A DNA stretch of 55,339 nucleotides from positions 1-55,339 of the forward strand of contig CANPYW010000012.1 of the NCBI GenBank assembly GCA_947588745.1, given 5' to 3'. Made by a program: the position numbers and the translations under genes. The notes below the pieces were generated by a model that was given only the letters and a program-made list of their open reading frames with translations, did no database searches and was not told where the DNA came from. Positions 26,169 through 36,232 of this stretch are shown here, piece after piece. The first letter of the stretch is position 1, and each line of letters opens with the position of its first letter. Origin of the DNA: Candidatus Gastranaerophilales bacterium (GTDB lineage: Bacteria; Cyanobacteriota; Vampirovibrionia; Gastranaerophilales; Gastranaerophilaceae).

Positions 26169-27452
26169 TTACGGTCTTATTCTATCCATTAAACGTGGGA
26201 ACGGAATAGTTTCACGTACATGCGGTAAACCACAAATCCACGCAACGGTTCTTTCTATACCAAGCCCAAAACCGGCATGGGGAACGGAACCATATTTTCT
26301 TAAATCAAGATACCAGTCAAATGTTTCCTCCGATAACCCTTGTTCAATAATTTTAGCCTTTAATTTTTCAAGGTCATCTTCTCTTTGACCGCCGCCAATC
26401 ATTTCTCCGTAGCCTTCAGGAGCAATAACATCAACGCATGCCGCTTTATTGCCGTCCTGCTTCATATAAAACGCTTTAACCGCCATAGGATAATGATGTA
26501 TCATAACAGGCTTATCAAATTCTTCGGAAACAAGAGTTTCTTCATCACCGCCAAAATCCTCACCCCAGGGGGTATCATTACCTTTTTTATGAAGAATTTC
26601 AATCGCTTCATCGTAAGAAATTCTGGGGAACGGACGTTTTATATTTTCAAGTTTCGAAATATCACGCTCTAAAGTCATTAAATCGGCTCTGTTATGTTCA
26701 ACAACCAGACCTACAATATATTCGATAAATTCTTCGGCTAAATCCATGTCATCATAGATATCTGCGAATGCCATTTCGGGTTCAACCATCCAAAATTCCG
26801 TAAGATGACGTCTTGTTTTGGATTTTTCGGCTCTGAACGTAGGTCCGAAGCAGTATGCCTTACCGACTGCCATTGCGGCGGCTTCCATATATAATTGTCC
26901 GCTTTGAGAAAGATAAGCTTTTGTATCAAAATAATCGGTTTCAAAGAGCGTGGTTGACCCTTCACACGCATTAGGCGTGAAAATGGGAGCATCCACAAGC
27001 GTAAACCCATGATTATCAAAGAAATCACGAATAGATTTAATAATTCTGTGGCGTATTCTTAATATTGCATTTTGTTTTAAAGAACGAAGCCACAAATGAC
27101 GATGTTCCATAAGGAAATGTGTTCCGTGTTCTTTCGGGGTTATGGGATAATCCTTGGCTTCACAGATAACTTTTACATCAACGGCATCTATTTCATATCC
27201 GATTTTAGAGCGGTCATGTTTTTTAACCGTACCTTTTATTTCAACGGAGCTTTCTTGCGGAATTTTATCTGCGAGTTCAAAAACCTCCGGAGAAACATTC
27301 CCCTTAAAAACAACTGCCTGGATTTCGGCTGTTCCGTCACGCAGTTCAAGGAAATGAAGCTTTCCGCTTGAACGATGGTTATACAGCCATCCTTGAATTG
27401 TCACTTCTTTTCCGTCATATTCTTTAATATCACGAATCCAAATTTTTTTCAT
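26169..27452 (-). CDS. asnS: Asparaginyl-tRNA synthetase
   Basis: 427 residues. An N-terminal OB-fold anticodon domain (about 1-110) precedes the class II catalytic core. Motif 2 shows [21 protein letters not shown] and motif 3 [27 protein letters not shown]. The AsnRS-specific ending [12 protein letters not shown] distinguishes it from AspRS. The ATG at 27452 has AGAGGGG 5 nt upstream; the longer frame to 27470 is rejected. Because asnS is present, Asn-tRNA can be made directly. Confidence 0.96.
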   Translation of the reverse strand: MKKIWIRDIKEYDGKEVTIQGWLYNHRSSGKLHFLELRDGTAEIQAVVFKGNVSPEVFELADKIPQESSVEIKGTVKKHDRSKIGYEIDAVDVKVICEAKDYPITPKEHGTHFLMEHRHLWLRSLKQNAILRIRHRIIKSIRDFFDNHGFTLVDAPIFTPNACEGSTTLFETDYFDTKAYLSQSGQLYMEAAAMAVGKAYCFGPTFRAEKSKTRRHLTEFWMVEPEMAFADIYDDMDLAEEFIEYIVGLVVEHNRADLMTLERDISKLENIKRPFPRISYDEAIEILHKKGNDTPWGEDFGGDEETLVSEEFDKPVMIHHYPMAVKAFYMKQDGNKAACVDVIAPEGYGEMIGGGQREDDLEKLKAKIIEQGLSEETFDWYLDLRKYGSVPHAGFGLGIERTVAWICGLPHVRETIPFPRLMDRIRP

Positions 27453-27525
27453 ATTAACCCCTCTTTGCAATCTGACGGGTTAATAATATCACATTATAAA
27501 GCTAAATAAAATATCATTTTATCAA

Positions 27526-27747
27526 CTATAAATTATTTATAATTTTTTGAATATCACTATTTGTTTCATCGCAAAAAACACTTCTTAAAACCCTGTTAAT
27601 TGATTCTGCTGGTATTTCATCATCAGAATTTGATATATTATTTTGTGACGAATTTTCAAATAAATACCGCTGAATAGCTTCAATAGTCGATTTAGTATCC
27701 CCAATAATATTTTTATATAAAGAACCTATTCTGTTTTCATCCGTCAT
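27526..27747 (-). CDS. Small acidic protein of unknown function (73 aa)
   Basis: MTDENRIGSLYKNIIGDTKS begins a small acidic, helical protein with no recognised motif. The ATG at 27747 has TTGGAG 8-9 nt upstream and the frame to 27771 is likely too long. It lies between asnS and the tandem CheW gene, all on the minus strand. Confidence 0.55.
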   Translation of the reverse strand: MTDENRIGSLYKNIIGDTKSTIEAIQRYLFENSSQNNISNSDDEIPAESINRVLRSVFCDETNSDIQKIINNL

Positions 27748-27844
27748 AATAATACTCCAAGTTAATAACATTATTGTTATATCGACAGAAAAAAAATATA
27801 CTTTAGCAAATTTTTTTATTTGTAATAATTCTTAACCTATAAAA

Positions 27845-28876
27845 TTAATAATTTATATATAAACTTTCATCATTTATGATTTTTTCAACATTTAGAATAC
27901 TATATAATGTATTATTTTCTTCAAATTCAGCCAAAATAAAACTTGATAAATTCTTATCGGAATTTACAAAAGACTGCTGTTTGAGAGTTTTTATATATTT
28001 TATATCATCTACAAGAAAAGCGATATTATAATCATTTCCTTTAATAACAATAATTTTGGCTGTTTCGCTGTTTTTAACACATTCATCGTTTAAAAAACAT
28101 TTTAAATCAAGCACAACAAGAAATTCTCCACGTATGCTTACCAAACCTTTTATAAATTTCTTTGTGTAAGGCAGGGGAGTTATACTTTCCGAATTAATTG
28201 AAACAAATTCTTTTACGTATTTAATATCCATAAAATAGCTATGACAGCCTAAATCAAACATTATATATTGATTTACGGTATGTTGATTAATAGAGAAAGC
28301 AAATACATCATTGTTTTCTTTAAATTGATTAGTTCTGTCATTCAGTATTTTTAATGAATTTTCATCACTAGGCAGATAAACACTGTAATCAATCTCACTT
28401 TTAACAGATTTATTATTTTCCAATGTTTTTTCAAGTGAGACAACATCTATAATATTTATGAAAACATCATCATTTTTATAAACGCTGCTTATAAATGAAT
28501 TTTCTATGCCAAAAGGAAACGGACTAAGGTCTAATCTATTAATTCTAATGATATTTTCAATATATTCAGTATGAATAGCACCAAAATTTCCGTCTACAAC
28601 AAATATTATCAGCTGATTATTAACTGAAAATTTATTTGTGGGTATGCCGATTAAAGGACACAAATCTATTGCTTTTATAATCATTCCGTTATAATCAAAC
28701 ATACCAATAACACCTTTAGGCGAAGCAACAGGCATTGTTATATAAGGTATGTTAACGACTTCAATAACATGCTGTATATTAATGGCATATTTATGCGAAT
28801 TTAAACAAAAAACAATATACGAATCGTAATTTAATTCGTCATTTTTTAAAACCGTTAGTGTATTTTTATTGTTCAT
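27845..28876 (-). CDS. Tandem CheW-domain protein
   Basis: About 343 residues with two CheW-like SH3 domains, one at about 17-150 (YDSYIVFCLNSHKYAINIQHVIEVVNIP...) and one at about 205-340 (NQYIMFDLGCHSYFMDIKYVKEFV...LVSIRGEFLVVLDLK). CheW couples receptors to CheA; a fused pair could bridge two units in an array. The TTG at 28885 is an alternative start. It is divergent from the signalling protein and CheA genes, so the three form one chemosensory locus. Confidence 0.85.
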   Translation of the reverse strand: MNNKNTLTVLKNDELNYDSYIVFCLNSHKYAINIQHVIEVVNIPYITMPVASPKGVIGMFDYNGMIIKAIDLCPLIGIPTNKFSVNNQLIIFVVDGNFGAIHTEYIENIIRINRLDLSPFPFGIENSFISSVYKNDDVFINIIDVVSLEKTLENNKSVKSEIDYSVYLPSDENSLKILNDRTNQFKENNDVFAFSINQHTVNQYIMFDLGCHSYFMDIKYVKEFVSINSESITPLPYTKKFIKGLVSIRGEFLVVLDLKCFLNDECVKNSETAKIIVIKGNDYNIAFLVDDIKYIKTLKQQSFVNSDKNLSSFILAEFEENNTLYSILNVEKIINDESLYINY

Positions 28877-28958
28877 TTTTAACAAAACCTATATAATAAT
28901 AATACTATAAATTGATTATTATAAAAAGATATAAAATATCTTAATGAAGGAGCTTAAT

Positions 28959-29993
28959 ATGGCAGATACAAGCATTATAAATCGTTTAGCGAAAAAGAAT
29001 ATAAAAGATACTTTAATATTAGGAATTGCGACTGTTATAATAACGGCAATTGTTATTTTCATAACAGATAAAACAATAATGATATTATCGGCAATTGCAA
29101 CATTATTATTTTATTTTGTACAGTATCAAATTTCCAGAAATGAATTATTAAAATCTATGGATAAGCTTGTTGATAATGAACTTCGGGAATTTCAAAAAAT
29201 ATCCGTTAAAGTATTACAGCTAAGTGAAAAACAAAGACAACTCACCCACAAATATACGGAAATGCTTGAAAGTTTGGTACAATCAGCGAAATTATTTAAA
29301 AATGGTGCAATGCAAACAAAAGATAAGACACAAAATGTTGTAGCAAAAGTACAAAAGACTTATGAACATTCTAATCAGGAGTCAAAATCATTAGATTCGA
29401 ATATTGCGGTAATGCAAAATTTAAAAAATAAAGTACAGGCAATCGCAGAATTAATTATAGAACTAACAGAATACATAAAACAAATAGGTTCAACGGTAAA
29501 CATTGTAGAAAATATATCGGAGCAAACAAATATGCTTGCACTTAATGCGGCAGTTGAAGCAGCAAGAGCCGGTGAATACGGAAAAGGATTTGCGGTTGTA
29601 GCGGGGGAAATCAGAAAACTTGCGGATGAGTCTAAACAAGCCACAAATAAGATTACGTCACTTGTATCAGATATTGAGCAGACAACATCATCAACTATTA
29701 TGGCAGCTGAGGACGGAGCAAAGGCAATTGAAAACAGTGTAAAATATGCTTCTGATATAAGCAGTGATATTACGGCATTATCAGATAATATCAAATTATT
29801 AGGTCATGATTTGGATGATATTTTCAATTCAACCGTCGAACAGCAATCTATAACAAACGATGTATTAGAATCAATCGGTAATATGCAGAAAATCATTACG
29901 GATACAATTAACACACTTGAAGAAAACATAGAAAACATACGAGCTTTCTCCGAAATTTCAACAAACATTAAAGATAATATAGGTAATAACTAA
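28959..29993 (+). CDS. Methyl-accepting signalling protein without sensor domain
   Basis: 344 residues. Two hydrophobic helices (about 17-36 and 39-57) with almost no loop between them anchor the protein, and the remainder is a cytoplasmic coiled-coil signalling domain. The conserved tip [40 protein letters not shown] lies at about 185-225. There is no periplasmic or cytoplasmic ligand domain and no HAMP. Input may come through membrane state or partner proteins. AAGGAG precedes the ATG at 28959. It is followed by cheA after 13 nt. Confidence 0.9.
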   Translation: MADTSIINRLAKKNIKDTLILGIATVIITAIVIFITDKTIMILSAIATLLFYFVQYQISRNELLKSMDKLVDNELREFQKISVKVLQLSEKQRQLTHKYTEMLESLVQSAKLFKNGAMQTKDKTQNVVAKVQKTYEHSNQESKSLDSNIAVMQNLKNKVQAIAELIIELTEYIKQIGSTVNIVENISEQTNMLALNAAVEAARAGEYGKGFAVVAGEIRKLADESKQATNKITSLVSDIEQTTSSTIMAAEDGAKAIENSVKYASDISSDITALSDNIKLLGHDLDDIFNSTVEQQSITNDVLESIGNMQKIITDTINTLEENIENIRAFSEISTNIKDNIGNN

Positions 29994-30006
29994 TTAAGAG
30001 ATAAAA

Positions 30007-32658
30007 ATGCAATATAATCCTGAAGAGTTTGATGAAATATTAAATATTTTTAATTCCGAGAGTGAAGAAATTATTCAAGAACTTAATGATAATTTCATGG
30101 CACTTGAAAAAGATGTAAACGATAAAACACCTATAAAAAGATTGCTCCAATTATCTCACTCTTTAAAAGGCTCTGCAAGAATGCTGGGGTTTAACAGCAT
30201 TCAAAATCTTGCACATAAACTTGAAGATATTCTTTCTTACTGGTCAAAAGAAAATATTAAAATAAATAAACTAGCTTTCACAACGATTTATGAAACCTGT
30301 GATTATTTAAGCAAATTAATTAATAAATGTGTACAAGCCAAAAACAATTATGAGGATGAAAGAAATAATACTCAATTAAACAAGCTTGATGAGATTTTAT
30401 CATCCAATGATGATACAAATCAAGCTCAGAAAGAGAGTAATAATATCAACTATTTAAAAACAAAGAACATGGATATAAACGCTATTGTTCTTGAACTTAT
30501 GTTAGTTATAGAAAAAGATGATGATGATGTATTATCTGTTTTAACCGATAATCTTAAAGAACTTGAAAGTATATTTTCGAAAACAAACTTTTTAAGTATT
30601 AAAAACGAACTAGCTCTTCTAATAAAAAACTTAAGTGAAGAAAATAGCGAAGAAAATAAACTGGAATATTTAAAAGAAAACATTCCAAAATTAAGAAACA
30701 ATATTTATAATCTTTTAAAAACTTTCAATATCAAATCTTCAAATAAAAATAATGCAAAAACAAAAAACCAGAAGCAAGAGTCAGTTCAAAAGCCTGAAAA
30801 ACAAATAAATCCGGATGATGAACTCATCAAAAAATTCGATTTTGCAATAGAAAATCTCAAAAAAACTAAATACGATATTTCATACGCAGATGAAATCACA
30901 GGATTTCTTCAAACCATTAATCCGCAAACGGAACACGAAAAAAATATATTACAAAAGACAATTAATATACTTAATTTATACAAAGATAAAAACATACAGC
31001 TAAACAATGACTGTTATCTCGTAATTTTGCAATGCATTTATACTCTCAAACGAATATACTTAAAAGACGAGAACTTAAACATTAATAATATTGATTTTCT
31101 CATGCAGCGATTAAACGTTGTAGAAGATATGTTTAATATTATGAATAATGAAAAAGCACAAGTGACTGTCAATGAAGAAAAAAATGTAATCAAACCCGAT
31201 AGTTTTTCTGATTTAAAGAAAAATTTAACAGGCATAGATTTTCAGGAAATAAAAACACTGCGTGTTGATACATATAAGCTGGATAATTTAATTTCTCAAA
31301 CGGGAGAATTATTAATAAACGGCATTAAAACCAAAAATCATCTGCTGGAATTATCTAAAATTAATACTGAACTAATTAAATTCAGCGGAGAAAATAAAAA
31401 AATATTGAATTATTTAAAATATCTGGAAAAAAAAGGATTTTTTACTCAAAGTGCAGATGATAACATTACGGCATTCTATAAAAAAGTTCAAAGCTTCTTT
31501 AGTGAAAATTCGATAATCATACATGAAGTAAATAAAAAGGTAAACAACCTTTATAATACAATGTTTACCGATGATAACAAACTATGCCAGAATACAATGG
31601 AAATAGATGTTTTAGCAAAAGGAATAAGAGTGCTGCCGCTGGCAACAATATTTCATTTATTCCCACGCATGGTAAGAGATATAGCCCAAGAGAACAACAA
31701 ACAAATTAACTTTATAGTTACAGGAAGCGATACTACCATTGATAAAAAATTAATGGAAGAAATAAAAGTACCATTAATCCATTTGTTAAGAAATGCGGTT
31801 TCTCATGGTATAGAATTGCCGGAAGAACGTATAAAGAAACATAAAGATGCAATGGGTACAATAAAACTTTCGGCTAAACAAGAAGAAAATTATGTAATTC
31901 TGACAATAGAAGATGACGGCTTTGGGATAGATATAGAGAAAGTAAAAAAGATTTCCTTACAAAAAGGAATATTAACAAAAGAAGAACTTGAAAATATCGA
32001 TAACGAACACCTTGTAAAACTGTTATTTTTACCCGGATTTTCGACTTCGGAGTCAATTGATGAAATATCAGGTCGAGGCGTAGGATTAGACGTTGTAAAA
32101 ACGAAAATACACAATCTAAACGGCGAAATATTTATTGATTCAGCCATAAATCAAGGCTGTAAAGTAACGATAAAGCTTCCTTTATCTATGTCTACAATAA
32201 AAACATTCATCTTGCTTATAGGCAATCAAAAATATGCAATGCCGATTAATACAATAAAATATGTAAAAACTATAAACAAAAATGAGATATATAAAAAAGA
32301 CAATCAACAATGCATAATATACAATTCTCATTCAATCCCCATATTTTCATTGTCCGAAATATTAGAAAATAATACACAGCAAAAGAATAACAGTGATATA
32401 TTAACAATTGTAATAATAGAAATAAGAGGACAAGAAGCCGCATTTATGGTGGACGGTTTAATTAACGATCAGGAAGTTTTCCATAAAAAACTGGTAGCCC
32501 CTATAATAAAAATAAAAAATATAAGCGGATTTACAACACTATCAAACGGCGAAATTTGTTTAATTTTAAACCCTTACGAATTAATGAAAAACTACATTCA
32601 GGATAAATATATTAATAATGTGGTAACAAAGTTAATATCCACCGATAAAATTGAATAA
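30007..32658 (+). CDS. cheA: Chemotaxis-type histidine kinase CheA
   Basis: 883 residues. The Hpt domain (about 1-105) contains the phospho-acceptor H51 in LSHSLKGSARMLGF. A long Lys/Asn-rich stretch (105-405) replaces a recognisable P2 domain. Then come the dimerisation helices (about 415-545), the ATPase (HLLRNAVSHGIELPEER at about 590, DDGFGID about 635, GRGVGLDVVK about 688) and a C-terminal CheW-like domain (about 740-875). Kinase residues look intact. No CheY, CheR, CheB or flagellar genes are nearby, so the output could be something other than flagellar motion, such as type IV pili. Confidence 0.93.
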   Translation: MQYNPEEFDEILNIFNSESEEIIQELNDNFMALEKDVNDKTPIKRLLQLSHSLKGSARMLGFNSIQNLAHKLEDILSYWSKENIKINKLAFTTIYETCDYLSKLINKCVQAKNNYEDERNNTQLNKLDEILSSNDDTNQAQKESNNINYLKTKNMDINAIVLELMLVIEKDDDDVLSVLTDNLKELESIFSKTNFLSIKNELALLIKNLSEENSEENKLEYLKENIPKLRNNIYNLLKTFNIKSSNKNNAKTKNQKQESVQKPEKQINPDDELIKKFDFAIENLKKTKYDISYADEITGFLQTINPQTEHEKNILQKTINILNLYKDKNIQLNNDCYLVILQCIYTLKRIYLKDENLNINNIDFLMQRLNVVEDMFNIMNNEKAQVTVNEEKNVIKPDSFSDLKKNLTGIDFQEIKTLRVDTYKLDNLISQTGELLINGIKTKNHLLELSKINTELIKFSGENKKILNYLKYLEKKGFFTQSADDNITAFYKKVQSFFSENSIIIHEVNKKVNNLYNTMFTDDNKLCQNTMEIDVLAKGIRVLPLATIFHLFPRMVRDIAQENNKQINFIVTGSDTTIDKKLMEEIKVPLIHLLRNAVSHGIELPEERIKKHKDAMGTIKLSAKQEENYVILTIEDDGFGIDIEKVKKISLQKGILTKEELENIDNEHLVKLLFLPGFSTSESIDEISGRGVGLDVVKTKIHNLNGEIFIDSAINQGCKVTIKLPLSMSTIKTFILLIGNQKYAMPINTIKYVKTINKNEIYKKDNQQCIIYNSHSIPIFSLSEILENNTQQKNNSDILTIVIIEIRGQEAAFMVDGLINDQEVFHKKLVAPIIKIKNISGFTTLSNGEICLILNPYELMKNYIQDKYINNVVTKLISTDKIE

Positions 32659-32692
32659 GAATTTTAAGTGGTACTGAATTAGCAAAGTGTAT

Positions 32693-32702
32693 GGGGGGGG
32701 GG
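32693..32702. repeat. Second poly-G tract (10 G)
   Basis: A run of ten G lies 34 nt after the cheA stop, followed by a G/A-rich stretch with repeated TGGGAAA-like units (to about 32750). It is intergenic: no frame of useful length begins at or crosses it. The strong purine/pyrimidine strand bias is unlike the surrounding DNA. Confidence 0.8.
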
Positions 32703-32812
32703 TGGGAAAGATGGGAAAATGAAAAGGTGGAAATGGGAAAAGTGAGAAGTGCAAGCGAGAGAACGGTTTTTAACATAAAATAAACCCATAAAATTTATAT
32801 TTAATATTAAAA

Positions 32813-32974
32813 GCCCTATGCAAGCACGATTTTGTTACCTGTGAATGCTCCACAGGTGGGTAAGTGCCTTATTAAATCCGTTTCCTATTACAAGATAGGT
32901 CTACTGCATTAATATTAGAGTCAACTTTCCCTATTAATCAAGATGTAGGAACAAAATAAATACCCGCATAGAGC
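32813..32974 (-). ncRNA. Structured RNA, candidate 6S RNA
   Basis: On the minus strand the ends pair perfectly over 9 bp: GCTCTATGC (32974-32966) with GCATAGGGC (32821-32813). A perfect TATAAT (32986-32981) lies 6 nt upstream of the 5' end and four T follow the 3' end. Inside, ACCTGTG/CACAGGT forms a 7-bp hairpin enclosed by GCAC/GTGC. A length of about 162-166 nt, a closing stem joining both ends and a large open middle fit 6S RNA, the RNA polymerase-binding regulator. Sequence identity to known 6S cannot be shown here. The gap 32659-32995 holds no protein gene. Confidence 0.5.
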
Positions 32975-32980
32975 AATTAC

Positions 32981-32986
32981 ATTATA
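32981..32986 (-). promoter_or_regulatory. -10 box of the candidate 6S RNA
   Basis: TATAAT on the minus strand, placing the start at the first base of the closing stem (32974). The -35 is weak and lies inside the 3' end of the ctpA-like gene. Confidence 0.5.
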
Positions 32987-32995
32987 ACACCATAA

Positions 32996-34237
32996 TTATT
33001 TTTTTTCATTATACGATTTAATTAACTCGATTGCTTTTTTCATTTGTTCATCATTGTTAAATGAAAAAGGCAAAATGAAATCGGGAATAAGTCCCTTCTT
33101 ATGGATATCATAACCGTTTGGTAAAATATATTTATCTGTAGTCAAAATTAAACCCGTTTGATTATATAGCGGAATAATTTGCTGAATAGAATTTTTTCCG
33201 TAAGAATTTTCACCGACGAGAACAGCATTCAAATTATCTCTTAAAATTCCCGCAAAAATTTCTGCCGCACTTGCAGTATATTTGTTTATGAGAATAACAA
33301 TCGGTTTATCTTTAAATATTTTTCCGTTTTCTGCATAAATTTGATATTTTTTATTATCTCTTGCTTCAATGCTTATTAATTCTTTACCATCCACCATAAA
33401 ATCAGCCATTTGAATTGCATTTGCGAGGATACCGCCATAGTTATTTCTCAAATCAATAATTAAACCGGAGGTATCGTTGGTTTTTAAAATAATATCCTTA
33501 AAGTCATCAACGGCTTTTTCACCCATGATATTATAAAGCGAAATTATACCTATATTATCTTTTGTAATATCATAGTACATTGTTTTAATATAAATTTCTT
33601 CTTTTGTTAACTCTTTTTCGATTAACTTATCATCTCTTTTAATAACAATTTTAACTTTATCGGTTGTACCGTTTACGACGGAGTCAATAAGTTCATCTAT
33701 ATCGCTGCTGTCGGCATGTTTTCCGTTAAGACTTACAATAGTATCACCCGATAAAATATTTGCAGCCTTTGCGGGCGAATTATCAAGAACATGATTTACT
33801 ACGATTTTATCACCCGTTCTGTCGAATAAAAGCCCCACACCCGTAATTTTAGAATCGACAATGACTTTTCGCTTTGAATAACTGCTTGATTTTAAAAACT
33901 TTGTATACGGATCATTAAGACTTGCAAGCATGGTATTAATGGCAATATAAGCATCATCAAGCGTCTTAATTTGTTTAAAATACCTGTGTTTCCAATAAGT
34001 CCATGTTTGATTGTTCAAACTTTTATCAACATAATAGTTTCTTGTAATTCGCCAAACGTTAACAAATAAACGTTTAGGCGAAATATTTTGAACTGCGGTG
34101 ATTTTTTGAAAATATTTATCCAAAAAATCAAATTTGAAATATAATTTCGGTTCTAAAAACAAATCAGCCGAAATTATAATAAATAGAGTTACAATAGAAT
34201 AAAATACTACTTTTTTTACATTAATATCATTGTTCAT
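32996..34237 (-). CDS. C-terminal processing protease (S41, CtpA family)
   Basis: About 413 residues. One N-terminal membrane segment (about 11-29) exports or anchors the protein to the envelope. A PDZ domain (about 120-200, ITGVGLLFD...VLDNSPAKAANILSGDTIVSLNG) precedes the S41 peptidase core. The Ser nucleophile is in NKYTASAAEI (S323) and the general-base Lys in NSYGKNSIQQI (K348). Such proteases trim or degrade periplasmic proteins by their C-termini. A start at 34246 is possible. Confidence 0.9.
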   Translation of the reverse strand: MNNDINVKKVVFYSIVTLFIIISADLFLEPKLYFKFDFLDKYFQKITAVQNISPKRLFVNVWRITRNYYVDKSLNNQTWTYWKHRYFKQIKTLDDAYIAINTMLASLNDPYTKFLKSSSYSKRKVIVDSKITGVGLLFDRTGDKIVVNHVLDNSPAKAANILSGDTIVSLNGKHADSSDIDELIDSVVNGTTDKVKIVIKRDDKLIEKELTKEEIYIKTMYYDITKDNIGIISLYNIMGEKAVDDFKDIILKTNDTSGLIIDLRNNYGGILANAIQMADFMVDGKELISIEARDNKKYQIYAENGKIFKDKPIVILINKYTASAAEIFAGILRDNLNAVLVGENSYGKNSIQQIIPLYNQTGLILTTDKYILPNGYDIHKKGLIPDFILPFSFNNDEQMKKAIELIKSYNEKK

Positions 34238-34292
34238 AGTATACATCCAGGTTATATTTTATACTCTTTCCATTTTAAAAACAATTATTTTT

Positions 34293-34320
34293 TTGAGATA
34301 TAACGATTATTTGATATAAT
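34293..34320 (+). promoter_or_regulatory. Promoter of the metallophosphoesterase gene (leaderless)
   Basis: TTGAGA (34293-34298) and TATAAT (34315-34320) are separated by 16 nt. The ATG at 34327 begins 7 nt after the -10, and no SD is present. Confidence 0.6.
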
Positions 34321-34326
34321 TTGGTT

Positions 34327-35286
34327 ATGAAAAAAATATTAAAAAATTTTCTGTTACTATTTTGCACACTGATGATACTGCCCGTTATATGCGATGAACA
34401 GGCATTAGCATTCGGGAAACAGTTAAATTTTGTTCAATTATCGGATACGCATTATTCACTTACAAGAGGGGATACGACATACAAACTGTTAACAAAGTCA
34501 AAGCCGTTATTGGAAGATGCCATAAAACAAATTAACGAGAGAAAAAAAATAAATTTCGTGATATTAACCGGTGACGGAATAGACATACCCGAAAAATATG
34601 ACATTTGTTCACTTGCGGACGACTTAAATACGCTTAAATATCCCTGGTATTTTGTTATAGGTAATCACGATACATCAAGTTATACGGATATTAACAAAAA
34701 AAACATAATAAAAATAATTAATGAAAAAAATCACGATTACACTTTTAATTCAACTTACTATTCATTCAGACCCAAAAAAGGATTTAAAGCAATAGTGCTT
34801 GACGGGGCTGTAAACGAGGGAAGAGCTTCAAGCGGAATAATTCCAGAAGAAGAACTCAATTGGTTAGATGATGAAATGAAAGACGTAAAGCGGAACGAAA
34901 CGGTTTTAATTTTTATACATTTTCCGATATTACCGCCTTATGACTCGAAAAATCACGAAATAGTCAATGTGCAAGATGTAAAAAATATTTTATACAAATA
35001 CAAAATGCCCATTGCAATATTTTCGGGGCATTATCACATGACAAAAATAACAAAAAGAGGAAACATTTTACACGTTTCCACTCCGTCATTAATAGGCTAT
35101 CCTAATGCATTCAGAATAGTAGAAGTTGAAAACACACGTAAAGAAACAATATTCAAAATTGAGTTGGTTGAAACCGGACTAAAAGAACTTCAGTCAAAAA
35201 CAAAAATTATGGCTTTAGGTGGAGCGTTATACTACGGCAGACCAAAAGACAGAAACGCAGTAATTGTAATTAATAAAAGGAAATAA
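34327..35286 (+). CDS. Exported calcineurin-like metallophosphoesterase
   Basis: About 319 residues with a signal peptide (MKKILKNFLLLFCTLMILPVICDEQALA). Metal-binding motifs are in the expected order: QLSDTHY, LTGDGID, IGNHDTSS, FIHFPILPP and FSGHYHMT. It hydrolyses phosphoesters in the envelope or outside the cell; the substrate is unknown. The frame begins with a TTG at 34321, but the ATG at 34327 is favoured by promoter spacing and by the signal peptide. It is followed after 10 nt by an MBL hydrolase. Confidence 0.88.
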   Translation: MKKILKNFLLLFCTLMILPVICDEQALAFGKQLNFVQLSDTHYSLTRGDTTYKLLTKSKPLLEDAIKQINERKKINFVILTGDGIDIPEKYDICSLADDLNTLKYPWYFVIGNHDTSSYTDINKKNIIKIINEKNHDYTFNSTYYSFRPKKGFKAIVLDGAVNEGRASSGIIPEEELNWLDDEMKDVKRNETVLIFIHFPILPPYDSKNHEIVNVQDVKNILYKYKMPIAIFSGHYHMTKITKRGNILHVSTPSLIGYPNAFRIVEVENTRKETIFKIELVETGLKELQSKTKIMALGGALYYGRPKDRNAVIVINKRK

Positions 35287-35296
35287 AGGCACACAA

Positions 35297-36232
35297 ATGA
35301 AAAATTCCGATTTTAAAGTAAAATTTTGGGGTGTAAGAGGGTCATACCCCGTTGCAGACAAAAATTTTTATAAATATGGTGGAAATACGTCATGTATTGA
35401 AGTTCAAACCGGAAATCACAGAATAATTTTAGATTGCGGAACGGGTATAATTCCGTTGGGCGATAAGATATTTAAGGAGCATATCTCATCATCAAACAGC
35501 GTATTTGACAGAGAACCTATGAATATTACCGTTTTACTCAGTCATATTCATCAAGACCACATACAGGGCTTAAATTTTTTCAAACCGCTGAATGTATTAA
35601 CAACAAAATTAAATATGTTCGGATACAGCGGTTTTGACATACATTTGAAAGATGCATTATCAGAACTTGTATTCGGAAAATCTTTTCCAATTAATTTGTA
35701 TGACGTAAAAGCCGAATGCAATATAATGGATATTACGGAAACTAATACTGTAATATTAGGGAAAAACAACGAACCTGTACTAAAAAGGATAACAAAAGCG
35801 GAAGATACAATTCCAAAAGGAAACGAAACTGTAATATCATTTATGAAATCCAATTCACATCCCAATTACGGGGTAATGTGTTTTAAAATTTCGTATAAAG
35901 ACAAGAGTATTGTATATGCGACGGATACGGAATGTTATAAAGGCGGGTCGAGAAAGCTTGAATTATTTGCAAAAGATACCGATTTATTAATACATGATAG
36001 TCAATATACAACGGAAGATTACTTATCAAACATAGTACCCAAGCAGGGGTTCGGGCATTCAACATTTGATATGGCAAATGAAACAGCCGTAAATACAAAT
36101 TCAAAAAAACTTGTATTCTTCCATTTTGACCCTTCATATAATGATGAAAAGCTGACGGAACTGGAAAATTATTATAAAAAAGAAAACAAAAACAGTATTT
36201 TTGCAAAAGAAGGTATGGAAATTTGTCTTTAA
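35297..36232 (+). CDS. MBL-fold metal-dependent hydrolase
   Basis: 311 residues. FWGVRGSYPV at the N-terminus and H83-x-H85-x-D87-H88 in LSHIHQDHIQGL are typical of the subgroup related to RNase Z and PhnP-like phosphodiesterases. Later motifs are SHPNYGVMCFKI, YATDTECYKGG, HDSQYT and FFHFDPSY. It probably cleaves phosphodiesters in the cytosol, as no signal peptide is present. It overlaps the next gene by 10 nt. Confidence 0.85.
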   Translation: MKNSDFKVKFWGVRGSYPVADKNFYKYGGNTSCIEVQTGNHRIILDCGTGIIPLGDKIFKEHISSSNSVFDREPMNITVLLSHIHQDHIQGLNFFKPLNVLTTKLNMFGYSGFDIHLKDALSELVFGKSFPINLYDVKAECNIMDITETNTVILGKNNEPVLKRITKAEDTIPKGNETVISFMKSNSHPNYGVMCFKISYKDKSIVYATDTECYKGGSRKLELFAKDTDLLIHDSQYTTEDYLSNIVPKQGFGHSTFDMANETAVNTNSKKLVFFHFDPSYNDEKLTELENYYKKENKNSIFAKEGMEICL

